Notes under the pieces: generated by a model
What the model was told of the DNA's origin: nothing
Databases searched by the model: none
The model's input: the letters and a program-made list of their open reading frames with translations, nothing else
Shown: positions 8,713-16,802 of the stretch, piece after piece
How positions within the stretch are numbered: position 1 is the first letter of the stretch
Layout of the letters: every line of letters begins with the position of its first letter
NCBI GenBank assembly: GCA_040772005.1
Contig: JAXGYZ010000004.1
Coordinates: forward strand, 558,001 to 622,000
Source: MWBF01 sp040772005
Lineage (GTDB): Bacteria > Chloroflexota > Anaerolineae > CG2-30-64-16
Reading direction: 5' to 3'
DNA: 64,000 nucleotides
Made by a program: the position numbers and the translations under genes

Positions 8713-10128
8713 ATGCGCGTATTACTCGCCAGTCCTGAATCAGAGGTCTGGACTTCACGGAAACACATCCCCCTGGGCCTGGGCTATCTCGCCGCAGTGT
8801 TGCGCGAAGCGGGCCACCATGTGGGGCTTTATGACGCGGCCATCGAAGATGAGCCGCTGGAGACGGTCGTCCGCCGTGGCGGCTACGAGATGCTGGGCAT
8901 CAGCGCAGTCACGCCCCTCATCGTGGACGCCTGGAACATGGCGAAGAAGGGCAAGAGTATGGGCCTCATCACCGTGCTCGGCGGCCCCCATCTGACCCTG
9001 ATGCCGGAAGAATCCATCAGCGAGGCCCACCCGGAGGTCGATTACGTCATCAAGGGCGAGGCGGAGGAGTCCATCCTGGAGCTGGTGGACGCGCTCGAAG
9101 GCCGCCGGGCGATGGAGACGGTGCACGGGCTGTACTGGCGCGACGGCGGCGAGATAGTTGTCAATCCTGCGGCCCGGCTGGTGCCCAACCTGGATGACAT
9201 CCCCTACCCTGCGCACGACCTGTACAAGATCACGCGCTACACCAATCTCCAGCCGCTCACCGACGGGCTGGACAAGCACGCGCGCGCCTACACGATCATG
9301 ACGAGCCGCGGCTGCCCGTACAAATGCACCTACTGCTCGAAGCCGATTACCGGCGACACCTGGCGGCCGCGCTCGGTGGAGAACGTCATCGGCGAGTGGC
9401 GCTGGCTCGTGCGCGACCTCAAGGCGACGGAAATCGGCCTGACCGACGACATCTGGAACCTGAAGCTCGACCGGGCGAAGGAGCTGTGCCGCCGCATCAT
9501 CGCAGAGGGACTGAACACCGTCCCGTGGGTGACGGTCCACGGCATGAAGGTCAACCACGCGGATGCGGAGCTGTTCCAGTTGATGAAGCAGGCCGGCTGC
9601 AAGCGCGTGGGCTTCGGCGTGGAGAGCGGCGACCCGCAGATCCTCCGCAACGTCATCAAGAAGAGCCAGTCGCTCGACATGGTGCGCAACGCGTTCAAGT
9701 GGTCGAAGGAGGCCGGGCTGCAAACGATGGGCTTCTTCATCTTCGGGATGCCGCAGGAGACCGAAGAGACTATGGAGAAGACGATCCAGTTTGCGCTGGA
9801 GCTGGACCCCGACCTGGCGAACTTCATGCTGGCGACGCCCTACCCGGGCACCGAGATGTTCGATGTCATTGAGAAGTATGGCAACATCTTTGCGCACGAA
9901 TGGGAGGACTACGCCATTCACTCCGATAAGGCGCGCTTCACGATGCCGGGTTATGATCCCGACATGGTGGTGCGGAAGTGGAAGGAAGCCTATCGCCGGT
10001 TCTATCTCTACCGCCCGAAGCGAGTGTGGCAGAAGGTGTCCAAGAAGAGCTTCTGGACGGAGCTGCCCAGCACGCTGGCGAACGCGAAGCGGTTCTTCGT
10101 GCCTGAAAAGGGGCCGGTGAAGGCCTAA
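8713..10128 (+). CDS. B12-binding-domain radical SAM protein (5 of 5)
   Basis: Class B radical SAM enzyme of 471 residues, ATG preceded by AGAGGT. The cobalamin domain contains IPLGLGYLAAVLREAGHHV, VLGGPHLTLMPEE and KGEAEESILEL. The cluster motif CPYKCTYC starts near residue 201; FGVESGDPQIL, GFFIFGMPQETEET and ATPYPGTEM follow. It is a clear paralogue of the protein encoded at 2955-4454 over the barrel and the C-terminal region. It is the last gene of the cluster; a long hairpin and then a rho-independent terminator follow at 10149-10266. Confidence 0.9.
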   Translation: MRVLLASPESEVWTSRKHIPLGLGYLAAVLREAGHHVGLYDAAIEDEPLETVVRRGGYEMLGISAVTPLIVDAWNMAKKGKSMGLITVLGGPHLTLMPEESISEAHPEVDYVIKGEAEESILELVDALEGRRAMETVHGLYWRDGGEIVVNPAARLVPNLDDIPYPAHDLYKITRYTNLQPLTDGLDKHARAYTIMTSRGCPYKCTYCSKPITGDTWRPRSVENVIGEWRWLVRDLKATEIGLTDDIWNLKLDRAKELCRRIIAEGLNTVPWVTVHGMKVNHADAELFQLMKQAGCKRVGFGVESGDPQILRNVIKKSQSLDMVRNAFKWSKEAGLQTMGFFIFGMPQETEETMEKTIQFALELDPDLANFMLATPYPGTEMFDVIEKYGNIFAHEWEDYAIHSDKARFTMPGYDPDMVVRKWKEAYRRFYLYRPKRVWQKVSKKSFWTELPSTLANAKRFFVPEKGPVKA

Positions 10129-10148
10129 AAACCATCGGCCGCAACTAA

Positions 10149-10224
10149 GGCCTGTAAAAGTACTACTTCCTGCTTTGGCCGGTCTCCGACCGTGCCAGCA
10201 GCGGAACTTGTTCTTTTACGAGCC
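10149..10224. repeat. Long imperfect hairpin downstream of the radical SAM cluster
   Basis: The arms 10149-10185 and 10189-10224 are complementary over about 30 pairs (GGC..GTAAAAG, TTCC, TGCT, GGC, CGGTC on the left match the right arm) with a three-base loop TCC. The flanks ACTAAGG and CCTAAGT extend the pairing weakly. It may be a structured small RNA or mRNA 3' end, since a terminator follows at 10235, or a degenerate miniature mobile repeat. Nothing coding. Confidence 0.75.
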
Positions 10225-10234
10225 CTAAGTATCC

Positions 10235-10266
10235 ACACGCCCCGGCTGATGCCGGGGCGTGTTTTT
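10235..10266 (+). terminator. Rho-independent terminator
   Basis: ACACGCCCCGGC (10235-10246), loop TGAT, GCCGGGGCGTGT (10251-10262), with TTTTT at 10262-10266. It would end transcripts from the radical SAM cluster before the toxin-antitoxin promoter. Confidence 0.9.
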
Positions 10267-10273
10267 ATTGCAT

Positions 10274-10302
10274 TTGACAGATCGTCGCTTTTAGGCGACA
10301 AT
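10274..10302 (+). promoter_or_regulatory. Toxin-antitoxin promoter with overlapping operator
   Basis: TTGACA (10274-10279), a 17-base spacer and GACAAT (10297-10302) form a good sigma-70-type promoter. The predicted start site at about 10309 coincides with the GTG of the toxin gene, suggesting a leaderless mRNA. The inverted repeat GTCGC-N7-GCGAC (10283-10299) lies between and over the promoter elements, where an antitoxin usually binds to autoregulate. Confidence 0.7.
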
Positions 10303-10308
10303 GACAAT

Positions 10309-10650
10309 GTGGAACCACAAGAACGCGAGTTACGCATCTACGTTGGGCCAAGTGGACGGGTGCCATTCGAAGATTGGCTGCGCTCTGTGCGAGACAAAAG
10401 CACTAAGGCCCACATTTTAAGCCGTATCGATCGTTTGAGGATGGGGAATTTTGGAGACTGCGAGGCATTAGGTGAAGGAGTGTATGAGCTTCGTCTTCAC
10501 TTTGGGCCTGGGTTCCGCATCTACTTTGGCCTCCAAGGCGCAAGAATAGTGCTGCTCCTCTGCGGAGGTAGTAAGCAGAGCCAGCGAGCGGATATCACCC
10601 GTGCGAAACAGTATTGGAGGGAAACTAGTAATGAGTACAAAGAGCTATGA
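10309..10650 (+). CDS. RelE/HigB-like addiction-module toxin (HI1419 type)
   Basis: This protein of about 113 residues belongs to the phage-derived Gp49/HigB-like toxin group of the RelE superfamily, ribosome-associated mRNA endonucleases. The start EPQERELRIYV, the central ILSRIDRLRMGNFGD, VYELRLHFGPGFRIYFG and the end LLCGGSKQSQRADITRAKQYW are the conserved blocks of the HI1419-type 'killer' family. GTG at 10309 is chosen because it matches the family N-terminus and lies downstream of a terminator and promoter; the open frame extending to 10192 crosses that terminator. It overlaps the antitoxin by 20 bases, with toxin first as in higBA-type operons. Base composition is lower in GC than the neighbours, suggesting acquisition. 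Confidence 0.88.
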   Translation: MEPQERELRIYVGPSGRVPFEDWLRSVRDKSTKAHILSRIDRLRMGNFGDCEALGEGVYELRLHFGPGFRIYFGLQGARIVLLLCGGSKQSQRADITRAKQYWRETSNEYKEL

Positions 10651-10927
10651 TGCTTTCCTAATGGAGCAACTCCGGGACCCTGAGTTAGCTGCTGCCTATT
10701 TATCTGCTGCGATAGAGGATCAAGATATCGGGGTGTTCCTGATTGCGCTGCGCAATGTTACTGAGGCACATGGTGGCATCGGACGTGCTGCTGAAGGCTC
10801 TAACCTGAATCGGCAAAGTCTGTACCGCATGTTATCAAAGGATGGCAACCCAACACTAGCTTCCTTGCTTCCTTTGTTGCGCGAGGTGGGGGTGAATCTT
10901 ACTTTCGTTCCGGCACCGAATTCCTGA
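10631..10927 (+). CDS. HigA-like antitoxin (HI1420 type)
   Basis: This 98-residue helix-turn-helix protein is the cognate antitoxin. The pattern YDAFLMEQLRDPELAAAYL, IALRNVTEAHGGIGRAAEGS, NLNRQSLYRMLSKDGNPTLAS and LLPLLREVGVNLTF is characteristic of the HI1420-type antidote family, with the recognition helix around NRQSLYRML. ATG at 10631 is the likely start because it precedes the conserved YDAF segment and gives a 20-base overlap with the toxin. It should neutralise the toxin and bind the operator at 10283-10299. The next gene begins two bases later, so the hydrolase may be co-transcribed. Confidence 0.88.
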   Translation: MSTKSYDAFLMEQLRDPELAAAYLSAAIEDQDIGVFLIALRNVTEAHGGIGRAAEGSNLNRQSLYRMLSKDGNPTLASLLPLLREVGVNLTFVPAPNS

Positions 10928-10928
10928 C

Positions 10929-11771
10929 GTGGACACTCATACCCTCACCCTCCACAACACCCGCATCCGCTACCTGTCGGCCGGGGACCACACCACCGCA
11001 CCGCCGCTGCTGCTGCTTCACGGCGGCGGCACGGATTCGGCCACCCTGTCCTGGGGTGGGCTGCTCCAGCCGCTCGCCGCAACGCGGCGCGTATTCGCAC
11101 CGGACCTGCCCGGCTACGGCGAGAGCGACCGGCCGGTTGCCCCCTATTCGGTTCCCTACTATCTGGATTTTGTGGCGCGATTCACCGCCGCGTTGGGACT
11201 GGGTCGGTTCGACCTGGCCGGCCTATCGCTGGGCGGCGGCATCTCGCTCGCCTACACCCTCGCGCACCCTGAGCAGGTCCGCCGGCTGATCCTGGTGGAC
11301 ACCTACGGCATCCAGCCGGACTTCCCACCGCAGTTCCTGAGCTACCTGTTCGTCCACCTGCCGTACATGACCGAGCTGACCTATTGGCTGATTCGCAGCC
11401 GGCCGCTCGCCCGCGCGACGCTGCGCGCGCTCATCCGCACGCCGGAGGCGCTGACCGAGGACCTGGTCGACGAGGTGATGGCTGACGCGCGCAGGCCCCA
11501 TACGGGCCGGGCGTTCAACATCTTCCAGAAGCACGAGGTGTTGCGGAGTGGACTGCGGACGAACTTCATGCCTGAGTTGCATAAAATTACTGCGCCGGTA
11601 TTAATTATTCATGGCGGATTTGATAATCTTGTGCCGCTCAAGTATGCAGAGGAGGCCTGCCGCCGCATCCCGGACTGCCGGCTGGAGGTGCTGCCCGGCG
11701 CGGGTCACTGGGCGCAGCGCGAACGACCAGAGGACTTTGTGAGACTGGTGAACGAGTTCCTCTCAGCGTAG
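10929..11771 (+). CDS. Alpha/beta hydrolase
   Basis: An alpha/beta-hydrolase-fold enzyme of 280 residues starting at GTG. HGGG after the second strand forms the oxyanion region; the nucleophile elbow is GLSLGG; HGGFDNLVP supplies the acid residue region and GAGHWAQRERP the catalytic histidine. A helical cap domain lies at about residues 130-190. Relatives include C-C bond hydrolases, epoxide hydrolases and esterases, and the sequence does not separate these. It is cytoplasmic; no signal peptide. It begins two bases after the antitoxin stop, although its GC content matches the chromosome rather than the module. Confidence 0.85.
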   Translation: MDTHTLTLHNTRIRYLSAGDHTTAPPLLLLHGGGTDSATLSWGGLLQPLAATRRVFAPDLPGYGESDRPVAPYSVPYYLDFVARFTAALGLGRFDLAGLSLGGGISLAYTLAHPEQVRRLILVDTYGIQPDFPPQFLSYLFVHLPYMTELTYWLIRSRPLARATLRALIRTPEALTEDLVDEVMADARRPHTGRAFNIFQKHEVLRSGLRTNFMPELHKITAPVLIIHGGFDNLVPLKYAEEACRRIPDCRLEVLPGAGHWAQRERPEDFVRLVNEFLSA

Positions 11772-11871
11772 AAACTGCACTAGAATTGGGATGACATAAA
11801 AGAGGCTCAGAAGCATATGACACAACTGGCCGAAAACGCCACCTTCGTCATCATCCGCCTCTCTCAATCAG

Positions 11872-13428
11872 TCAATTACTGGCAGTCACATTCCCGTATA
11901 CCCATTCATTAAACAACCCATCCATATCGCGGCCGGCCACTTCTTCCACTAACGCCTGAAACTCCGCCGGCGTCGCGATGCGCCAGCGGTAGCGCGCCAG
12001 GTACGTGCGCAGGAGCCCGTCGAACTTCTCCGCGTCCAACTCATCGCGCAGCGTGGCAAAGAACAGCGCACCCTTGCCATAGACCAGGGTCTCATAGTGG
12101 CTGGTGTAATCCCGCACCGGAAAGCCGATGGGCCGGTCGTTGCCGCCCGCGACCAGCCCGGCCACCGGCAGTTGCCAGCGCACCTGCCGCAGCCGCTCCG
12201 CGACCGGCTCACCATAGCGGCCCCCGTAGTAGTAGTACATCGTGAACTCGGCCAGGCCCTCATCCAGCCACGGCGTGCGCACCTGGTCGCTGCCGACCTG
12301 GTTATACCACCACTGGTGCGCGACCTCGTGAACCACCAACGTTTCCAGGTCCTGTGTGTAGCGGTTGTAGACCTGGCTGCCGATGAGGTTGACACTGGGG
12401 AACTCCATGCCGTGATAGGTCAGCGGCGCCTGCACGACGGCCATATCGCGATACGGATAGGGCCCGAACTTGTCGCTGTAGATGCGCAGGGCCGCGGCCG
12501 CACTGTAGAGGGCCGACTTGCCTGCGTCTGCGTCTTCCGGGTAATAGTAGGACCGGATGCGCGTGCCGAGCGCCTCCACCTCCGTGACCTCATATCGCGG
12601 GCTGAGCAGCACGGTGAACTCCCGCGCCGGACCAAGCGCAAACTGCGCGGTCACCCAGCCATCCACGCCGGTCGTCCGCGTGATTTCCGTGCCCGTGGCA
12701 ATCAACTTCAACCCCGGCGGAACGCTCACGCGTGCACGATACAGCGCGGCCGCGTGAAAGCCCACATCCCCGCGCGGATGCGGGATATCCAGCGCCCAGT
12801 CGTTCCCGCGGCGACCGGCAAGGATCGGGTAAAAGTTCGTCAGGCCGAGCACTTCCTCGTTGGAGCCGAAGATGGTGTAGGCGCCCGGCTGGCCCGGGTC
12901 CGGCAGACTGCCGTTGAACGCCAGCCACACCTCCGCGCGTGTACCCGGTTCCAGCGGTTCGGGCACGATGAGCTCGACTGCCGTGCCGTCGGCAGCAGGG
13001 CCGAAGTTAACGTTCACGCCATTGACGCTGGCCCCGGTGACCTGCAGGTTGCCGCCGAAGGTAATCAGGTTAGGATAGGAGCGGAAGTAGAGCCGGTCGA
13101 GCGCACCCGTGCCCGTAATCGGCAGGCTGAGGGTGAGCGTGCCGGTATACTGCTCTTCGACAGGGTCGATGCGGGTCGTGATGCTGTAGACCGGCAGCGC
13201 GTCCAACTCGGCATCGGTAATCGGAAAGTCTGCCATCAGGTTCTGGCGGATATCTGCATAGGGGTCGACGCGCGGCTCGAACAGGGTGCAACCGGCAGCC
13301 AAGAGCCCAACCAGGATGAGGGCGAGACACAACGTGACAAGTAACCGGAGACCGGCGTGCCCGACCGTCACGACTGGCTCCATGCTCCGCGGTCGAAATC
13401 CGTGCAACGTACGTAACAGGTGGCCCAT
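11872..13428 (-). CDS. M1-family zinc metallopeptidase, lipoprotein
   Basis: This 518-residue protein has an N-terminal hydrophobic segment ending in the lipobox LLAAGC, so it should be lipid-anchored and act outside the membrane. A beta-rich domain of about 250 residues precedes the catalytic domain, where YHGMEFPSVNLIG corresponds to the GAMEN-type exopeptidase region, VVHEVAHQWW is the HExxH zinc site and WLDEGLAEF provides the third zinc ligand. It is shorter than PepN-type enzymes because the C-terminal helical domain is nearly absent. ATG at 13428 is chosen for its GGAGG at 13432-13436 and because it gives a standard lipoprotein signal. Substrates are presumably extracellular peptides. 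Confidence 0.92.
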   Translation of the reverse strand: MGHLLRTLHGFRPRSMEPVVTVGHAGLRLLVTLCLALILVGLLAAGCTLFEPRVDPYADIRQNLMADFPITDAELDALPVYSITTRIDPVEEQYTGTLTLSLPITGTGALDRLYFRSYPNLITFGGNLQVTGASVNGVNVNFGPAADGTAVELIVPEPLEPGTRAEVWLAFNGSLPDPGQPGAYTIFGSNEEVLGLTNFYPILAGRRGNDWALDIPHPRGDVGFHAAALYRARVSVPPGLKLIATGTEITRTTGVDGWVTAQFALGPAREFTVLLSPRYEVTEVEALGTRIRSYYYPEDADAGKSALYSAAAALRIYSDKFGPYPYRDMAVVQAPLTYHGMEFPSVNLIGSQVYNRYTQDLETLVVHEVAHQWWYNQVGSDQVRTPWLDEGLAEFTMYYYYGGRYGEPVAERLRQVRWQLPVAGLVAGGNDRPIGFPVRDYTSHYETLVYGKGALFFATLRDELDAEKFDGLLRTYLARYRWRIATPAEFQALVEEVAGRDMDGLFNEWVYGNVTASN

Positions 13429-13470
13429 CGAATCCTCCGGGGATAGCTGCGGCTGCGACAGCACGCTACA

Positions 13471-13500
13471 AGTATAACACACTGCCAGACGACCCGCCAA
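13471..13500 (-). promoter_or_regulatory. Probable promoter of the M1 peptidase gene
   Basis: On the minus strand TTGGCG (13500-13495), an 18-base spacer and TATACT (13476-13471) lie 43 bases upstream of the ATG at 13428. It is back to back with the gatC promoter. Confidence 0.5.
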
Positions 13501-13504
13501 CCGT

Positions 13505-13534
13505 TTGTGACCACCGGCAGCAAGATGCTATAAT
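13505..13534 (+). promoter_or_regulatory. Probable promoter of gatCA
   Basis: TATAAT at 13529-13534 with TTGTGA at 13505-13510 (18-base spacer) lies 55 bases upstream of gatC. The -10 element is a perfect consensus; the -35 element is weaker. Confidence 0.65.
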
Positions 13535-13589
13535 GCCGGCCACATCCAACACGCGGTCCCCGGGTACGCCGGACCGGACGGAGCAAGAC

Positions 13590-13883
13590 ATGGCCCTTTC
13601 CCGCGCAGAGGTTGAGCATATCGCTGAGCTGGCGCGCTTGCGCCTGACCGAGGCCGAGAAAGCCCAGTTTCAGGAGCAACTTTCCGCCATCCTGGACCAC
13701 GCGGCGGTGCTGCAAAGCATCGACACCTCCGCCATCCCACCCACCGCCACCGTGCTCCCGCTGCGCAACGTCATGCGCGCGGACGAAGCCCGGCCGGGTC
13801 TCCCGCAGGCGGCAGTTCTATCCAACGCGCCCGATCCGCGCGACGGGTTCTTCCGCGTGAAGACCATCCTCGAACATGAGTAA
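13590..13883 (+). CDS. gatC: Asp-tRNA(Asn)/Glu-tRNA(Gln) amidotransferase subunit C
   Basis: GatC is a 97-residue wrap-around subunit that stabilises the GatA-GatB interface. The sequence shows the family features: VEHIAELARLRLTEAEKAQFQEQLSAILDHAAVL, the Pro/Thr linker, LRNVMRADE and the C-terminal DGFFRVKTILE. ATG at 13590 is the start because the family begins at this point. The coding region overlaps gatA by eight bases, so the two are translationally coupled. Presence of gatCAB implies that Asn-tRNA and/or Gln-tRNA is made by transamidation in this organism. Confidence 0.95.
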   Translation: MALSRAEVEHIAELARLRLTEAEKAQFQEQLSAILDHAAVLQSIDTSAIPPTATVLPLRNVMRADEARPGLPQAAVLSNAPDPRDGFFRVKTILEHE

Positions 13884-15363
13884 TACTTCATTGCTGCACA
13901 CTCTCACACTCCATGCTGCCAGGCGCATGCTGGCCGCGGGCGAGATCAGCGCGCGCGAACTCACCCAGGCTGTGCTGGAGCGCATCGACGCGGTGGACGG
14001 GCAGGTGCGCGCCTATCTGACATTGACGCCCGAAGATGCGCTGGCCGCGGCGGACCGGGCTGACGCCGCGCTCATCGCCGCGCGGGCTGCCGATACGACC
14101 GACGAGTTGCCGCCCCTGACGGGCATCCCGCTGGCGATCAAGGACGTCATCACCACCGAGGGCATCCGCACCACCTGCGGCTCGAAAATCCTCGAAACGT
14201 ATATCCCGCCCTACCAGTCCACCGCCGTGGCGCGGCTGGCGCAGGCAGGCGCGGTCATCCTTGGGAAAACCAACACCGACGAGTTTGCGATGGGCTCCAG
14301 CACGGAGAACAGCGCGTACCATGTCACGCATAACCCCTGGGACCTGGCGCGCGTGCCCGGCGGCTCCAGCGGGGGCAGCGCGGCCGCGGTCGCTGCGGGC
14401 GAGTGCCTGGCCGCGCTGGGCAGCGACACCGGCGGCAGCGTGCGCCAGCCCGCAGCACTCTGCGGCGTCGTCGGGCTCAAGCCCACCTATGGCCGCATCA
14501 GCCGCTACGGGCTGATCGCATATGCGTCGTCGCTCGACCAGATCGGCCCGCTGACCCGCGATGTGACCGACGCGGCGGAGCTGCTCGGTGTGCTCGCCGG
14601 GCACGACCCGCACGACAGCACGAGCATGGCCGAACCCGTGCCCGCTTACACCCGCGGCCTGGGCCAGTCCGTACGCGGGCTGCGCGTGGGCGTGCCGCGC
14701 GAGTACTTCGTCCCTGGCATGCAGGGGGAGGTGGAAGCCGCCGTGCGCGCAGCCGTCCGCGTGCTGGCAGACCTGGGCGCGGAGGTACACGAGATCAGCC
14801 TGCCGCACACGGACCTGGCGCTGCCCGTCTACTACCTGATCGCCCCGGCGGAGGCATCCGCGAACCTGGCGCGCTATGACGGCATCCGCTACGGCCTGTC
14901 CGCGCCCGCCGAGTCGCTGTGGGACACCTACCGCGCGACGCGCGGGGAGGGCTTCGGGCCGGAGGTCAAGCGGCGCATCATGCTCGGCACGTACGCGTTG
15001 AGCGCGGGCTACTACGATGCCTACTACCTCAAGGCGCAGCAGGTGCGCACGCTCATCAAGGCGGACTTCGACACGGCTTTCCGCGAGGTGGACATCATCG
15101 CCTGCCCGACCAGCCCGACGACCGCGTTCCGCATCGGGGAAAAGGTGGATGATCCGCTCAGCATGTATCTGACGGACATCTTCACCCTGTCGGTCAACCT
15201 GGCCGGCATCCCCGCGATTTCGCTGCCGTGCGGCTTCGACGAGGCGGGCCTGCCCATCGGCCTGCAACTGATGGCCGGCGCGTTTCGTGAGCCGCTGTTG
15301 CTGTCTGCCGCGTTCGCCTATGAGCAGGCGACCGCGTGGCATATGAAACATCCTATGGTGTAA
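13876..15363 (+). CDS. gatA: Asp-tRNA(Asn)/Glu-tRNA(Gln) amidotransferase subunit A
   Basis: GatA (495 residues) is the amidase-signature glutaminase that releases ammonia for transfer to misacylated tRNA. The catalytic lysine is in PLAIKDVI (near residue 89), the cis-serine in the Gly/Ser-rich GGSSGGSAAAV, and the nucleophile serine in DTGGSVRQPAAL. GLKPTYGRISRYGLIAYASSLDQIGP is a GatA hallmark distinguishing it from other amidases. Length is normal. It overlaps gatC; the uridylyltransferase gene begins 11 bases later. Confidence 0.97.
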   Translation: MSNTSLLHTLTLHAARRMLAAGEISARELTQAVLERIDAVDGQVRAYLTLTPEDALAAADRADAALIAARAADTTDELPPLTGIPLAIKDVITTEGIRTTCGSKILETYIPPYQSTAVARLAQAGAVILGKTNTDEFAMGSSTENSAYHVTHNPWDLARVPGGSSGGSAAAVAAGECLAALGSDTGGSVRQPAALCGVVGLKPTYGRISRYGLIAYASSLDQIGPLTRDVTDAAELLGVLAGHDPHDSTSMAEPVPAYTRGLGQSVRGLRVGVPREYFVPGMQGEVEAAVRAAVRVLADLGAEVHEISLPHTDLALPVYYLIAPAEASANLARYDGIRYGLSAPAESLWDTYRATRGEGFGPEVKRRIMLGTYALSAGYYDAYYLKAQQVRTLIKADFDTAFREVDIIACPTSPTTAFRIGEKVDDPLSMYLTDIFTLSVNLAGIPAISLPCGFDEAGLPIGLQLMAGAFREPLLLSAAFAYEQATAWHMKHPMV

Positions 15364-15374
15364 GTGAGAGGGCT

Positions 15375-16793
15375 ATGAGCGTCAACGGTGACTTCACACC
15401 CTTTGCGAAACGTATGGCAGGCGAGGGCCTGCCTGACGTTGCAATTCGTACATTTAAATACTACTACGAAAAATTGGCCGCCGGTTCGACCGGCCTGATC
15501 GCGGAAGACGAAATCGAGCCGGTGGAGACGTTGCCGGACCTGGAAAAACTCCCGGCTGGGCTTGCCACAGAGGGCCGCGCGGCCCTGTCCAGAACCGTGC
15601 TGCTCAAGCTGAACGGTGGGCTGGGCACCAGCATGGGCCTGGAAAAGGCCAAGTCGCTGCTGAAAGTCAAGAGTGGCTATACGTTCCTCGATGTAGTCGC
15701 GCGCCAGGCCCTGGCTGCGCGCGTGCCGCTCGTCCTGATGAACAGCTTCAACACGCATGACGACTCGCTGGCTGCACTCTCCTCCTACGGTGAGCTCCAG
15801 GGCCGCATCCCGCTGGACTTCCTGCAGCACAAGGCGCCGAAGGTGCTGCAAGCCGATCTGAGCCCGGCGATCTGGCCGCAAGAGCCGGAGCTCGAGTGGT
15901 GTCCGCCGGGCCACGGTGACATCTATCCGGCACTCGTGACGAGCGGGATGCTCGACACGCTGCTGGACAACGGCTACGAATATGCGTTCGTATCCAACGC
16001 GGATAACCTGGGCGCGGTGCTGGATCCGATGTTGCTCGGGTACTTCGCCGGCGAAGGTCTGCCATTCCTGATGGAGGTGGCCGACCGCACGCACGCGGAC
16101 CGCAAGGGCGGCCACCTGGCGCGGCGGACGAGCGATGGACGGCTGTTGCTCCGTGAATCGGCCCAGTGCGCAGATGCGGACATGCCTGCATTCCAGGACT
16201 ATCGCAAGCACCGGTACTTCAATACGAATAACTTATGGTTGAACTTATCAGCACTAAAGCGCGTATTGGTTAAGAGGGAGGGCGTACTCGGCCTGCCGTT
16301 GATTCGCAACAACAAGACCCTGGACCCGCGCGACGAATCATCGCCGCCTGTCTATCAGTTAGAGACGGCGATGGGCGCGGCCATCAGCGTGTTCGAGGGC
16401 GCAGGTGCGCTCCGCGTGCCGCGCACCCGCTTTGCACCCGTCAAAACCTGCGCCGACCTGCTGGCGGTGCGCTCGGACGCGTACATCCTGACGACCGATG
16501 ACTGGCAGGTGGTGGCCCATCCCGACTGCCGGGTTTGCCCGCTCGACGTGACGCTCGATAACGAGTACTACCGGCTGATCGACGACCTGGAGGCACGCTT
16601 CCCCTATGGCCCGCCCTCGCTGATCGAATGCCGGCGGTTCGCTGTGCAAGGCGACGTGCGTTTCGGGCGGGATGTGGTGTGCCGGGGCGAGGTGGAGGTG
16701 GTGAACGCGAGCGCAGGGCAAGGGGTGATTGCGGACGGCAGTGTGTTGGAGGGTGTGGTCAAGGCAACGGATGTGAACCGATACCCCAGATAA
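15375..16793 (+). CDS. UTP-glucose-1-phosphate uridylyltransferase, eukaryote-like
   Basis: A 472-residue UDP-glucose pyrophosphorylase of the UDPGP family, the type common in eukaryotes and in a few bacterial phyla, not the short GalU type. Diagnostic segments are KLNGGLGTSMG near the N-terminus (nucleotide-binding loop), NSFNTHDDS, PPGHGDIYPAL, FVSNADNLGA and FNTNNLWLNL. It forms UDP-glucose from UTP and glucose-1-phosphate, feeding polysaccharide synthesis such as the cluster at 33-63 kb. ATG at 15375 is preceded by GAGAGGG. It stands between gatA and gatB, an unusual place. Confidence 0.93.
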   Translation: MSVNGDFTPFAKRMAGEGLPDVAIRTFKYYYEKLAAGSTGLIAEDEIEPVETLPDLEKLPAGLATEGRAALSRTVLLKLNGGLGTSMGLEKAKSLLKVKSGYTFLDVVARQALAARVPLVLMNSFNTHDDSLAALSSYGELQGRIPLDFLQHKAPKVLQADLSPAIWPQEPELEWCPPGHGDIYPALVTSGMLDTLLDNGYEYAFVSNADNLGAVLDPMLLGYFAGEGLPFLMEVADRTHADRKGGHLARRTSDGRLLLRESAQCADADMPAFQDYRKHRYFNTNNLWLNLSALKRVLVKREGVLGLPLIRNNKTLDPRDESSPPVYQLETAMGAAISVFEGAGALRVPRTRFAPVKTCADLLAVRSDAYILTTDDWQVVAHPDCRVCPLDVTLDNEYYRLIDDLEARFPYGPPSLIECRRFAVQGDVRFGRDVVCRGEVEVVNASAGQGVIADGSVLEGVVKATDVNRYPR

Positions 16794-16802
16794 GGAGCCA
16801 TC

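Noticed and set aside
10192..10308. Upstream extension of the toxin gene from GTG 10192
   Set aside because: It would span a hairpin and a rho-independent terminator, lacks similarity to the family, and lies upstream of the promoter.
11817..11912. 31-codon frame on the + strand at the hydrolase/peptidase junction
   Set aside because: It overlaps the 3' end of the convergent peptidase gene and has no ribosome binding site or known similarity.
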